A stretch of 64,000 nt of DNA from Mytilus trossulus (GCF_036588685.1 NC_086384.1:53548945-53612944); one strand, 5' to 3'; shown: positions 1-12,049, numbered from the stretch's first letter. Notes: a model not told the origin generated them from the sequence alone. Numbers and translations are program-made.

Positions 1-536
1 TCAAAATACTAGCCTATATAATAATGGTTCTCTTAAATTGGTGATTTAAGTCTAAATTAATCTATTGTTTGTTTTCCCAATCCTGACCCTGCCAAGCCAT
101 GTGTAGGAAGGTAGGTAGGGAAATAATTTTATTTTTTCTAAAAAGCTTGAACAATATCGGACGATGTGGCAAGCCTGAAAATCATAAATGAATAAAATAA
201 TTTTCGACTTAGTTTTGATAAAAAAAATTCATGAGTAGCACCTTTTTTGCAGGGTCAGTCGAGATTGGGGAAACAAACAATACATTTTAGGCCTTACCTT
301 TTCCCAAGATATCCACTAAAAGTGATATTCAACAAATGAAAATAAATCCACAGAATCCTATATGTCAGTTGGATCCAGTTGAAATGTCCATTGTTGTTTT
401 TTAACATGTGCTTCCTTTCAGAAACACAGAACATATTTGTTGTTGAGCTTGTATTTTAATTTGCTTCTTATTTTCAAAACATTTGATACCATATATTTAT
501 ACAGTCATCATCAATATTAGCCATCTTTAATTTCAG
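1..536 (+). other. Intron or upstream part of the nucleoporin gene
   Basis: No exon could be assigned here. The next exon opens in phase 0 at 537 after a pyrimidine-rich acceptor, so this is probably intron of a gene that begins outside the window. It contains an imperfect inverted repeat, about 62-92 against 250-283 (arms start 'attgtttgttt'). Confidence 0.5.
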
Positions 537-635
537 ACTGTAGATAAACCAAAGATGGTAACACTCAACCAAAGCTTCTCAGCCAGAAAAAGGCAGACAT
601 CTTTATACTCAGGGCTCAATAAAAGTTTCCAGAAG
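537..635 (+). CDS. FG-nucleoporin (POM121/Nup153-like), internal exon 1 of those visible
   Basis: This 99-nt exon is open in frame 0 and codes for 33 residues. It is bounded by an acceptor 'tttcag' ending at 536 and a donor 'gtacga' at 636. The peptide is basic and Ser-rich (TVDKPKMVTLNQSFSARKRQ...). It joins without frame change to the exon at 1071. The assignment rests on joining in frame to the FG-repeat exon downstream. No zinc finger is visible, which argues mildly against a Nup153-type layout. The 5' part of the gene lies outside the window. Confidence 0.6.
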
Positions 636-1070
636 GTACGATCATATCATCTATTTCATGACTCAAGATACTTCTCTTTTATGAGAGAAGTTTGGAATCT
701 GCTTTGTAAAATTCAGTCAAAAACAAATTTATCCGTTCTTTTAATGCCTCCTCCGCTGCAACGGGGGATTAAGTTTTACCCATCCCAAAATTGGTTTCCC
801 TTCTCTAACTTCAGTTTTCCTCAACCAAATGATATGAAACTTACCCCTACACAATGCTTATTACCATAAAACACATCAAGTTTGAATTTTGGTGGCGTCA
901 CTTTTACTGTTCTACAGTAAACTGTTCTAATGTTCAGGGGAAATTACTTTTTTGAAATCTACAAATTTTCAGATTTCAATATGGATTTTTTTTCAATTGC
1001 ATTATACAAAAAAAATATAGACTTGCAATAAGAAAGATTATAAGTAATATGCCTTGTTTTCTATATACAG

Positions 1071-1197
1071 GTTCCACATGCTAATGTTATAGCTAGTATG
1101 GAAGACTATGAAAATGATATGGGTGCTGAAAAGAAGAGAGTTCAAGACATGCTAGAAGGAATCCATCAGGCTGAGACGGAGAAAGAAAAGGAAAAAG
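1071..1197 (+). CDS. FG-nucleoporin, charged exon
   Basis: This 127-nt exon has acceptor 'atatacag' ending at 1070 and donor 'gtaaag' at 1198. It enters in phase 0 and leaves in phase 1. It codes for a strongly charged, probably helical segment (VPHANVIASMEDYEN... then EKKRVQDMLEGI and a Glu/Lys run), unlike the FG region. Such a stretch could be a coiled coil or binding segment before the FG domain; no named domain is recognised. Confidence 0.6.
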
Positions 1198-1740
1198 GTA
1201 AAGCCATATACTTTGAAAGGGATCTAGGATTCTGTCTGCTTTTCTGTTTCATATCTTTTGAATACATCAGAGGATATTAAGGACACTTTAGGTTTTGTTG
1301 GGATATCTGTACAGTCAAGGTCACATAATCAGATCACCATATTCAAATATTCAATCATGTTGCAGACCATACTTTGAGTATGTTCAAGGTTACTGAAATG
1401 ACACTTAATAATTTTAGCCAACCACCATTGAATAGAATGGAATCTTAAAACATAAAAGCTGTAAGGATTCTTGTAAGGTTCAAACATTAGCATAGTTCCT
1501 GTACATTTGTAAAATATTTTCAGTGCATTTCAATTAAATTCTCAGCTGATAACTTCTCTCAATTTTACAAAAGCAACTGATGTGTGTTAATCAGTCAGCG
1601 TTCAATTATTATTATTCTGTTTTATGAATAATGACAAATTCTTTCATTGTGTGAGGTTCTAACTTTGCACTATTTGCTTTCTTTGTCAACACTTTATCAA
1701 CATTTTTACTACAATTTTATTACTTGTGTTATATTTACAG

Positions 1741-1812
1741 AGGCAAGCAAAAATCCAACGGCATTTGGAACATCAGTAAAAGCAAGTGAAACAGTACCTA
1801 CAATTGCACAGG
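1741..1812 (+). CDS. FG-nucleoporin, short exon
   Basis: This 72-nt exon lies between acceptor 'atttacag' ending at 1740 and donor 'gtgagc' at 1813. It enters in phase 1 and leaves in phase 1. It codes for EASKNPTAFGTSVKASETVP followed by TIAQ, a Thr/Ser-rich segment with a first FG dipeptide, so composition already shifts toward the FG domain. Its reading frame matches both neighbours. Confidence 0.6.
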
Positions 1813-1848
1813 GTGAGCTCACATGTCTATTGTGTTGTAAATTTTCCA

Positions 1849-2060
1849 ATTAATGTGGATTCATTATATTTCGTTGAATACCAATTTTTCGTTGACTTCA
1901 TGGGTACAGGGAAACCACGAATTTTAATGTTCAACGAATTGCAAATTTTCTGTATGATTAAATGCAGACTTTTGGAAAACCACGAAATCAAATATTCACA
2001 AAAATGCAAGTTTTCTTCAATCCACAAAAATTGGTACCCACGAAAAAAAAAATGAAATCA
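1849..2060 (+). repeat. Dispersed repeat family H, intron copy
   Basis: AT-rich intron sequence built from motifs such as 'aatgtggattcattat', 'ccacgaaatcaaatattc' and 'ggtacccacgaaaaa'. A related copy in the opposite orientation lies at about 8790-8935. Short open frames here are not coding. Confidence 0.5.
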
Positions 2061-2207
2061 CAGTAGTAGGTATAAAATGAGATGTGGGATATATATTACA
2101 ACTTTTAAAATAGAAAAAGAGGTCAAATACAATCCAAGACATTATATACATTTAGAGGTCAATGTAAATTCTTTGATAAAATAAACATTTAGAGGTCACT
2201 ACAATCC

Positions 2208-2400
2208 ATGACAATATATAGATATAAGAAGATGTGGTATGAGTGCCAAGTAGACAATCTATTACAATATGTACACTTAGAAGTCACCATACAATCTGAC
2301 AATGAACAACCTTCACATAATATTTTCTTTTTCCTCATTGACCTTATGTTTTGTCCAGTTGGTGGACACAGATTTATGTTATCTTATATTAGAACATCAA
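2208..2400 (+). repeat. Dispersed repeat family A2, degraded intron copy
   Basis: Contains 'gatataagaagatgtggtat' followed by 'gagtgccaagtagacaatc', a decayed version of the family whose better copies are at 53128 and 54838. It lies in the intron before the main FG exon. Confidence 0.5.
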
Positions 2401-2542
2401 TATAAAATTTCAATCATGGTCCTTATTGTTAGAAATAGTAAGAGATTATAGGTCAAAGCTATGTACATCAAAAAATTCATTTAAAAATAAATTCAATTAA
2501 GCGCTTTTTACATCATACTTAAAAAAAAATCTTTCATTTTAG

Positions 2543-4390
2543 TTTCAGGGTTTCAGACATCTTCTTTAGTAACAACAGCAACCTCTACTGTATCTTCTGC
2601 TGGTTTGTCCTTGACCTCTACTGGATCCGTACCATCATCTACTTCTACAAGCACTGTAACAACGTCTGCAGCATCCATGATGTTTAAATTTGCTACTGTT
2701 AAAAGTTCTAGTCCACTCAAAACAACAACACAAGGTGGTCTTATGTCAGGTTCATCGCCTATTGGAGGAATTAATAGTAGTGCCGGAGGAAATACTACTA
2801 CAGTTACTTCAGCAGGGATGGCTCTTTCTACTGGATTCTCTGTTTCTGCAGTATCTGCAAGTGGTGCTTCTAAAACAGCAGTACCTCCTTTTGGATTGAG
2901 TACAGCACCAGGAACAAGTGCACCGTCAGGATTAAATTTTGGAACAACTGTTACTCCAGCTTCTTCTACATCGATACAATCTGGATTTAATTTTGGATCT
3001 CAGCCAGCTGGGTTGTCTTCTGTTCCAGGTTTTGGAGCCACATCTACGGCCACTCCTACTGTGACGACAACAGCACCACCATCCTACGGTTTCAATACAA
3101 ATGTAACCACTGCTCCTTTGGCTACACCAGCACCATCAGGTTTTAATTTTGGTTCTGCCACCTCTGCTCCTGGTGCTCCTGGAAGTGGACAGACAGCCTC
3201 AGTATTTGGAACACAACAAGGTGCTCCAGCTTTTGGAGCCCAAACTCAGGCATCACAACCATTTGGATCTCAGCCCCCGCCTGCATATGGATCATCAACA
3301 CCTTCATTTGGTGCTGCACAGCCTCAATCCACAGCGGCTTCATTTGGTATGCAGCCATCTACTAATGCCACAACTACCACAAATTCTACCGGCACTAACC
3401 CAACAGCTTCAACATTCAACTTTAAACCGTTTAATAATCAAACACCTGCTCAGCAGCCAACAACACAGCCTGCCATGTTTGGAAGTCAGCCTAGTGCAGG
3501 TATTTCATCCTTTGGGTCGGCAGGATCTACTGCTACAACAACTCCAGGATTTGGAGGCACACCATCCTCGTTTGGGCAAGCTACTTCTACTGCTCCCTCA
3601 GGAGGAGGATTTAACTTTGGAGCAAGCACTCCATCTTTTGGAAGTCAAGGAACGTCTGGTTTTGGTCAAACCAGTGCTTCTAGTGCTAAACAATTTGGGA
3701 CAGCAGGATTTGGAGCTGCATCAACACAGTCTGGATTCTCTGCCACCACTGCAAGCACCACATTTGGTCAGGGAACATCAAATATGTTTGGCACAACTAC
3801 CACAACAGCAAGTTCATTTGGTCAAGGGTCATCTAGCTTTGGGACAACTTCATCCGTCAGTGGATTCGGGACCGCTGGACCATTTGGACAAAGTTCTGTA
3901 CCAAAATCAACAAGTAGTGCCTCATTTGGACCATCAGGAACCACGTTTGGACAAGGGAGTACAACATCAGGACCAACCTTTGGTCAAGGGAGCACAATAT
4001 CAGGAGCAACCTTTGGTCAAGGGAGTACAACATCAGGACCAACATTTGGTCAAGGGAGTACAACAGCAGGACCAACATTTGGTCAAGGAAATACGTCATT
4101 TGGAACTACTACTAAAACTACAGCCAGTGGTTTCGGAGGTACTTCAGGATTCTCATTTGGCCAAGCCTCCAATACTTTTGGCACTGCTAGTACACAGGCA
4201 AGTGGTTCTGGAAACTTTGCTTTTGGAACACCAGCAAAAACAACTCAGCCAGCTGCTAATTCAGCCTATAATTTTGCCTCGTCTAGTGGAGTGCCCTCTA
4301 CTCCAAACAATAAACCTGGTGGAGGATTTGATTTCTCAGCCTCAACAACTCCATCAAACCAAGGAGGAGGAGGAGGAGGTTATAATTTCA
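2543..4390 (+). CDS. FG-nucleoporin, main FG-repeat exon
   Basis: A single 1848-nt exon codes for about 616 residues, almost wholly Ser/Thr/Gly/Ala/Pro with dozens of FG dipeptides (FNFGS, FGQ, FGAAS, GFGT, FGSQ). This is the hallmark of the disordered FG domains that line the nuclear pore and bind transport receptors. The N-terminal part is a Ser/Thr-rich linker; FG spacing tightens after about residue 110. Near 3946-4085 an 11-residue motif (TFGQGSTTSGP) repeats about five times in tandem. Two acceptors, ending at 2542 and 2548, are both in frame. The donor is 'gtaagt' at 4391, phase 1. Together with the basic C-terminal tail in the next exon, this fits the POM121/Nup153 group. POM121 is my first choice, but similarity in FG regions is weak evidence between families. 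Confidence 0.85.
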
Positions 4391-4899
4391 GTAAGTTTAT
4401 CTTTGACATGCTTATATTTGATCTTATGCTTAAAGATAATTTGAGGCAAATTTCCAATAAACTTCAAATGAAATGGATTTAAGCAATTTTTGGCAACTTT
4501 ACAGTCTTCAACAATAAGATAAACATATATTGTAGTCCGCTTTTAAAGACCCTGACATGAAAAATTTGAAACAATTGAGAAATCTTCACCTTAATTAACA
4601 ACAAATCAATTACCAAAAAAACAAAAATGACAAACATCAACCAACATCAACCTGAATTATAGGCTTGTTAACAAGCATTTTTAAAATCCAGATTAGCTTG
4701 TTGGTCTGGTACAAAATAATTAGGGTAACATGTTCAAGTCCCGATATGCATGTAATAATTGCCCCCAGGACTCTTTAACACCAATCCACCAACATAGAAG
4801 AAATAATAATAGCTATAAACTAATTCAACATAAATCAGCTTTAATACAATGTACTTGAGAATTTAACTAAAGTGTTGAATTTCCTTGGTCCATTTCTAG

Positions 4900-5060
4900 G
4901 TGCCAATGCAAGCTTCGTAACTCCAACAGGAATGGCAACACCTGTCTTTGGAACACCCACTGGAGGAGGTACACCTAACATGTTTAGTGTAGGGGGTACA
5001 GGAAGTATACCAAAGCCAAGAGTAGCTCGAAGGGGGAGGAGACCTGTGCGTGGACGTTGA
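4900..5060 (+). CDS. FG-nucleoporin, last coding exon with basic tail
   Basis: Acceptor 'tttctag' ends at 4899; the exon enters in phase 1 and ends at TGA 5058-5060. It codes for about 53 residues: FG motifs (TPVFGTPTGGG, FSVGGTGSIPKP) and then an Arg-rich C-terminus (RVARRGRRPVRGR). Vertebrate POM121 and Nup153 both end with FG or FS-type motifs followed by a short Arg/Lys-rich tail, which is the main reason for this family call. The five visible exons sum to 2307 nt, a whole number of codons (768 residues plus stop), supporting the joins. Confidence 0.75.
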
Positions 5061-6480
5061 TCTCAACAAAACTAGTGATATTACCTATAGGTCTTCATGG
5101 TGAACTATAGTTTTAAAAAAGACTTAGGAGAAACATGGTAACTCAAATAATCAAAGAGATATATGTCCTAGATAAAGTGACAGTTGAGAGAAGTAACAAT
5201 TGTTTTAACAGGAGATTGACATTAATAATCATGTATAAGATTACAGTGTACATGGACAATTGGCCAAAGTCTTTCTTCAGATCTGTTAAAATTGTCTGAA
5301 TGTCTCACATATATCAGGTTGTCTATGCTATGCTTTTCGTTAATGATGAATAGAAACTTGCATTGTCCAGGAGAAAAATCTTTATTGCTCAAAGACCTAT
5401 TCAAGTTAGCTTATTGTAAGAAAGTCAAATTGATGACTTATTCAGACTTTGCAGATCTAGAGATATGGTAGAAAGGGCTATTGATCAAATTTTGTTATAC
5501 ATGTATGCATTTATACAGAAGGACACATTAAAGACTAATTTCTTTGTCTCAGAAATATTTTAGTTTTGAAGTTATTCAGAATGATTAAATATTCCTCAAA
5601 AGCATGTGTATAATAAAAATATTTTGATTTCTGTTTGGCTGAAAACAGAAGAAAATATCTTACTACACCTAGAGACGAACTACAATATGTTAATGGTTTT
5701 TAATTTGAATTTCATTTTCTTGTTAAAAAGGAATCTGATGTAATTTTTGTTCCTGTGCAATTATTACATAACTTTTGTTAGGTACATGACATGCCTTATT
5801 GGCAATCATATCACATTTATTTTTTGGTACTAGTGCCTTCCCTAATTTCAATATTAGGGAATTTTGTGTTGAATATTTATTTATTGTGAACTTTAAAATG
5901 TATGGTATTAAATGATATGTTGCATTTGTACTTATTAATTTGTTGTCACACAGAAGAATAGTGTTCAGACATTATAATTGTTGCCATTTTTTGTGCTACA
6001 AAAATTGAGGATAATGATTTTTTTTTATTGGTGCTCTTAAATTATGTGAATTTGGCAATTAAGAGTTTGACTTGAGGTATTTACACTTGTTGTTTAATGA
6101 AGATTGCATGGTGACCTATAGATATGTAATTTTGTACTCTGATATTGCTGTCTCAGTAACAAACACATTGTGAGAGCTTAAGTTAATTTTCCTTTGGTTT
6201 AAGATGTATGCTATAAAAAAGGGTAATTTTATAAATAGCATTGAATGAAATGCAAGGAAAAAATGTATGAAAAGAGCTGTACTTTCATTGAAATTTTATA
6301 TAGTAAATGATATTAAGGATCATTAATAAACAATGGAAACATCTTTAACAATATTATGTTATCATGGTATATTTTATTTTTACATCAGGAAGTTTTTGTA
6401 CAAGTACTTGACAAAAAAAATATTTTGTAGTTAATAAATACAATCATGATTAAATAAAATAAAGCTGTTATTACTGTTTG
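5061..6480 (+). other. 3' UTR of the nucleoporin gene
   Basis: About 1.4 kb of AT-rich non-coding sequence follows the stop and runs to a cluster of AATAAA signals at 6433-6463. Short open frames in it lack any coding character. Confidence 0.6.
6433..6463 (+). terminator. Clustered polyadenylation signals
   Basis: AATAAA occurs at 6433, 6453 and 6458, followed by a T/G-rich stretch ('gttattactgtttgttgtc'). Cleavage near 6475-6485 would end the nucleoporin mRNA about 23 bp before the minisatellite. Confidence 0.55.
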
Positions 6481-6502
6481 TTGTCATTTCATCCATTAAA
6501 AT

Positions 6503-8786
6503 TATTCTGACTGGAGATAACATAACTATAGATTCTAACTGGAGATAACATTACTGTAGATTCTGACTGAAGATAACATTACTGTAGATTCTGACTGAAG
6601 ATAACATTACTGTAGATTCTGACTGAAGATAACATTACTGTAGATTCTGACTGGAGATAATGTTACTGTAGATTCTGACTGGAGATAACATTACTGTAGA
6701 TTCTGACTGAAGATAACATTACTGTAGATTCTGACTGGAGATAACATTACTGGAGATTCTGACTGGAGATAACATTACTGTAGATTCTGACTGAAGATAA
6801 TATTACTGTAGATTCTGACTGAAGATAACATTACTGTAGATTCTGACTGAAGATAACATTACTGTAGATTCTGACTGAAGATAACATTACTGTAGATTCT
6901 GACTGGAGATAACATTACTGTAGATTCTGACTGTAGATAATGTTACTGTAGATTCTGACTGAAGATAACATTACTGTAGATTCTGACTGGAGATAACACT
7001 ACTGTAGATTCTGACTGGAGATAACATTACTGTAGATTCTGACTGAAGATAACATTACTGTAGATTCTGACTGGAGATAACATTACTGTAGATTCTGACT
7101 GAAGATAACATTACTGTAGATTCTGACTGGAGATAACATTACTGTAGATTCTGACTGGAGATAACATTACTGTAGATTCTGACTGAAGATAACATTACTG
7201 TAGATTCTGACTGAAGATAATATTACTGTAGATTCTGACTGGAGATAACATTACTGGAGATTCTGACTGGAGATAACATTACTGGAGATTCTGACTGGAG
7301 ATAACATTACTGGAGATTCTGACTGGAGATAACATTACTGTAGATTCTGACTGGAGATAACATTACTGTAGATTCTGACTGGAGATAACATTACTGTAGA
7401 TTCTGACTGGAGATGACATTACTGTAGATTCTGACTGGAGATAACATTACTGGAGATTCTGACTGGAGATAACATTACTGGAGATTCTGACTGAAGATAA
7501 CATTACTGTAGATTCTGACTGGAGATAACATTACTGTAGATTCTAACTGAAGATAACATTACTGTAGATTCTGATTTGGATAACATTACTGTAGATTCTG
7601 ACTGAAGATAACACTACTGTAGATTCTGACTGGAGATAACATTACTGTAGATTCTGACTGAAGATAACATTACTGTAGATTCTGACTGAAGATAACATTA
7701 CTGTAGATTCTGACTGGAGATAACATTACTGTAGATTCTGACTGGAGATAACATTACTGTAGATTCTGACAGGAGATAACATTACTGTTGATTCTGACTG
7801 AAGATAACATTACTGTAGATTCTGACAGGAGATAACATTACTGTAGATTCTGACTGAAGATAACATTACTGTAGATTCTGACTAAAGATAACATTACTGT
7901 AGATTCTGACTGGAGATAACATTACTGTAGATTCTGACTGGAGATAACATTACTGTAGATTCTGACTGGAGATAACATTACTGTAGATTCTGACTGGAGA
8001 TGACATTACTGTAGATTCTGACTGGAGATAACATTACTGGAGATAACATTACTGGAGATTCTGACTGGAGATAACATTACTGGAGATTCTGACTGAAGAT
8101 AACATTACTGTAGATTCTGACTGGAGATAACATTACTGTAGATTCTAACTGAAGATAACATTACTGTAGATTCTGATTTGGATAACATTACTGTAGATTC
8201 TGACTGAAGATAACACTACTGTAGATTCTGACTGGAGATAACATTACTGTAGATTCTGACTGAAGATAACATTACTGTAGATTCTGACTGAAGATAACAT
8301 TACTGTAGATTCTGACTGGAGATAACATTACTGTAGATTCTGACTGGAGATAACATTACTGTAGATTCTAACTGGAGATAACATTACTGTAGATTCTGAC
8401 TGGAGATAACATTACTGTAGATTCTGACAGGAGATAACATTACTGTTGATTCTGACTGAAGATAACATTACTGTAGATTCTGACAGGAGATAACATTACT
8501 GTAGATTCTGACTGAAGATAACATTACTGTAGATTCTGACTAAAGATAACATTACTGTAGATTCTGACTGGAGATAACATTACTGTAGATTCTGACTGGA
8601 GATAACATTACTGGAGATTCTGACTGGAGATAATATTACTGTAGATTCTGACTGAAGATAACATTACTGTAGATTCTAACTGGAGATAACATTACTGTAG
8701 ATTCTGACTGGAGATAACATTACTGTAGATTCTGACTGGAGATAACATTACTGTAGATTCTGACTGTAGATAATGTTACTGTAGAT
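6503..8786 (+). repeat. 28-bp minisatellite, about 82 copies
   Basis: The 28-bp unit begins 'attctgactggagataacat' and ends 'tactgtag', running without interruption for 2284 bp. Common variants are 'ggag'/'gaag' after 'gact' and 'tgtag'/'tggag' at the end. Rarer variants ('gagatgacatt', 'gatttggataac', 'gacaggag') recur in the same order about 587-658 bp apart. This shows that blocks of about 20 units were duplicated. The unit has stop codons in rotating frames, so it is not coding. Confidence 0.95.
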
Positions 8787-8789
8787 TTA

Positions 8790-8935
8790 TTTATTTTTCG
8801 TGGGAACTCATTTTCATGAATACCTGATATTTGTTTGTAGATATTTCTATAGAACTTTTGCAATTCGCTGAACATTGATTTTGTTGTTTTCCTGTTCCCA
8901 CGAAATCAACAAAAATGTGCTTCCAATTATAATGA
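8790..8935 (-). repeat. Dispersed repeat family H, inverted copy
   Basis: Contains 'ttatttttcgtgggaactca' and 'ttcccacgaaatcaac', and ends in 'aatgaatccacag'. It matches the family at 1849-2060 in reverse orientation and directly abuts the minisatellite. Confidence 0.5.
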
Positions 8936-9179
8936 ATCCACAGTACCTAACATTTAATGAAAATATATCCTAAGGTTGAAATAAGGGGACATTGATTTAC
9001 ATGATCCTTGAAAAAAAATTATTATTTGAAACATTGTAAATTTCAATGAAATGTGTCAAAGAGCAGGACACAGCCCAATGCCATTAATGGGTCTTCAACA
9101 CAGCAATTAAACTTCAATATAAACTCAGAAGTTCAACCAAGTTCAACAATGTTTAAGTAATAAAATATGTAAAATCTAG

Positions 9180-9540
9180 TATAGTATTAAACAATGAGTG
9201 TGCATGTACAGTGATAACACATTGAACAAGTGTGTATGAACAGCCATTACATATTCAACAATGAGTGTGCATGTATGTGATTACATATTAATTAAACCAT
9301 GAGTGTGCATGTACGGAGATTATATATTTAACAATGTGTGTGATTAACAGCGATTACATAATCACCAATGAGTGCATGTACAGCGATTAAATATTAAACA
9401 ATGAGTGTGATGTAAGGAGATTACATATTGATCAATCGGTGCATGTACCGTGATTAAATATTTAACAATGAGTGTGCATGTACAGTCATTACACATTCAT
9501 TAATCAGTATGCATGTACTGCGATTACATATTCAACATTT
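9180..9540 (+). repeat. Degenerate ~43-bp tandem repeat
   Basis: About eight diverged copies of a unit like 'aacaatgagtgtgcatgtac' followed by 'agtgattacatatt'. Spacing varies, so this is an old, decaying array. Confidence 0.7.
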
Positions 9541-9667
9541 ATCCCTAAAAATCGTTTCAATTTTTGCAGTAGCATTTGAGCCATAGCTTTTGGTTGCTCC
9601 AATGTGGCTTTTATTTTGTTTATTTGACCTTTGACCTAAATGTATATTTGGTATTGCCACCAGGTTT

Positions 9668-9880
9668 CATTCTGAAGGTTGTGCATTGAATAGGGAGATC
9701 TGGTATGATTGCTAATTGGACACCTCCTCCACAAAAGATTGACATAGAAAATAAAAAACTGTAGTTCACTGTACGGTCTTCAACAGTGAGCATAATTAGC
9801 TACAAAAGACCCTTTTTTATGTAAAAGGTAATGAACAAAAACAAATTTGATACATAGAAACAAACGACAACCACTGAATA
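9668..9880 (+). repeat. Dispersed repeat family A1 copy
   Basis: Contains 'tctggtatgattgctaattg', then 'cacaaaag' and 'gttcactgtacggtcttcaa', in the same order as the copies at 30140 and 55255. It is diverged. Confidence 0.6.
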
Positions 9881-9969
9881 AGATGCTCTTGACTCGGGGG
9901 CAAGGCACATACAGAATGTGGCAAGTATTTCTCATACCTTTTTTTGGTGTTTTTTCGAAAATAGCAGTC

Positions 9970-10150
9970 AGAGGAGCAGGATCTGCTTACACTTCCGGAG
10001 CACCCCTAGTTTTTGGTGGGTTTTTGTTGTTTATTCTTTAGTTTTCTATGTTATGTCATGTGCACTATTGTTTGTCTTTTTTCATTTTTAGCCATTGGGT
10101 TGTAAGTTTGTTTTCAATTTATGAGTTTGACTGTCCCTCTTTTACATGTT
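9970..10150 (+). repeat. Retroelement 3' tail (family B), truncated
   Basis: Shares 'gagcaggatctgcttac', 'ttccggagcacc' and 'tttattctttagttttctat' with the tails at 13940 and 21480. At 21.2 kb the same tail follows a reverse-transcriptase fragment, so this is probably a 5'-truncated insertion. Confidence 0.6.
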
Positions 10151-10609
10151 GTGAATATCTAGAGAAAGTCTAATTTAATATTTTGAATTCTTAATAATGT
10201 CAAACCCCACCCCCCGTGATTTTTTTTCAGCAACAAATTCATAAGTCATAATTAGCCAGTTCAAATGCATTATGAAAATAAAAACTCCAACGAATCTGCA
10301 TAACTTATATATTTGTCCTATAACTGTCTTTTCCGCACGTGTTATGATTTGAAATCTCTTTCTGAGTGCAATGCTTTCATAAAGCTTCTGTAGATGTAAT
10401 GTAAATATCAATATAAGATATGAAAAAAAATATTTTGATTCCCCATTTATAAAACTATACAACACAAGCTCAAAAGAGCTTTTGACTGCTTTAAAAAGTA
10501 TAGAGACAGATGAAAAACTCAAATGAATATATGATATATGTACAAATCGTTATAAAAATTTGATATCTAAAAACTAAGAAATCATAAATTAGCACTAAAA
10601 TTATATTTT

Positions 10610-10735
10610 GAGTCCTTTAGATTGTTCAAGTCCCTGAAATACACTGGAGCTCTCCCGTTAAGAATTTTGTAAGTCTCAAATGTTTTTTTGTCCTGATTCT
10701 TTTCACCTGTAGAGTTGTAACTCTTGTCATATCTA
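10610..10735 (-). pseudogene. Non-LTR retrotransposon reverse transcriptase C-terminal remnant
   Basis: On the minus strand the sequence reads KTFETYKILNGRAPVYFRDL, flanked upstream by RYDKSYNSTGEKNQDK. This resembles the conserved block near the C-terminus of non-LTR reverse transcriptases ('TYKIL.G.AP.YL'). A further basic, Cys-containing open stretch lies upstream on the same strand in another frame (10733-10921). The reading frame is broken and short, so this is a dead fragment. The family within the LINEs is not determinable. Confidence 0.4.
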
Positions 10736-11439
10736 GAGGGATTTCATATGATTAGGTATAATCCTCATGTACAAAGCAGAGCGCTCTCTCGCGCACCTTT
10801 TCCAACATCTTAGAATTGGTGTCCGTGTAGACGACACAAAATTACAAGTATGGTATATTTTCAGTTTATTTTTACCTATATATCTATTCAAAGTGACAAA
10901 AACGGTTATTTTGTCTTTCATAAATTCGGTCGCATATTGACTCTTATGAGCTCAAAAGTGCACACAGATTAAATTCTGTTAAAATTAGAATCTATTAACC
11001 ATAACCACAGCTCAATTACTCTGTTCTTATATGTTGTTCGTGAATATTTAAACTTGCTTTGTGTTGTTAATTTGGCACAAAATTCACAGAAAAAGAATTG
11101 GAAGCTTTGCCTTGTCAATAAATAACATTATGTTTTGTGACTTATGTTTTATTTTGCGTAGAAAACAGCCTAAATAGGTGTGTCAATGGTTCAACAACTG
11201 AACGCTATAATGCCCCAAATACCCGTGTTTTCCTGTTCATTCTTATATGACGTGCTTCTTTCGCTTTTTCTTTTCTTTCCAATAAAATTTGTTTGCACAT
11301 GCGTATACTACAGAAAAAAGAATTTTATCAAATTGGCATGCATTTAATATATTTCATTAACCTAAAACACTTTTAAACTCTTAAAGGATGCACATGTTCC
11401 CCATACTAGTATATATGTTGCTTATATATGGTTCGTGTT

Positions 11440-11575
11440 GATCAGCCTTTAGTGTTCTATGTACTATTATTTGTCTGTTTGTCTTTTTCATTTTTAGCCA
11501 TGGCGTTGTCAGTTTATTTTCGATTTATCAGTTTGACTGTTCCTTTGGTACCTTTCGCCCTTCTTTCGTTATATT
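11440..11575 (+). repeat. Retroelement 3' tail (family B), short fragment
   Basis: Contains 'tgtctgtttgtctttttcat', 'ttagccatggcgttgtcag' and 'gtttgactgttcctttgg', the terminal part of the family B tail. Confidence 0.6.
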
Positions 11576-11599
11576 ATGACTACAATGTGTTATAACTGC

Positions 11600-11715
11600 A
11601 ATTGATATATTTGATTCGTTTGTTGTGTTTTGTCGTTTGATTTTGCCATTTGATTAGAAACTTTCAATTTGAATTTTCCTCGGAGTTCGGTATTTTTGTT
11701 ATTTTACTTTTTGGG
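11600..11715 (+). repeat. Dispersed repeat family G copy
   Basis: Contains 'cgtttgattttgccatttga' and 'gagttcggtatttttgttat'. Similar copies are at 20995-21130 and 22980-23095. Confidence 0.55.
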
Positions 11716-12049
11716 GGCATATGCGACAACGTTCATGATGCATGGCTGTTAATACACCTCCCTCTGAAAAAAAAACACATTGCAAGTCGCCTGATTGTTT
11801 ACAAACAAAAAAGGGAGATTCATAGAAAAATCTTCACAAACGCTTTACACGATTCACTGTCGCTCGGGGAAAAATAATGAAGAATATATGCCTACCCATG
11901 TTAAAACTACAATAAAGTATAACTTGCATCAATTTTTTCTGAAATTAAACATCAAACACAAGGTAAATACCATTCAACAAAGTTTTGAGGTTAAAATTTT
12001 CAAATGTAAAAATCAAAACCTCAAACATATCAAACGAATGGACAAAGCA

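Noticed and set aside
555-869. 104-residue ORF taken as a single coding region
   Set aside because: Only 537-635 is exon; the rest follows a good donor and has no coding character.
6503-8786. CRISPR-like array of 28-bp repeats
   Set aside because: Units are contiguous with no spacers, in eukaryotic DNA; a minisatellite.
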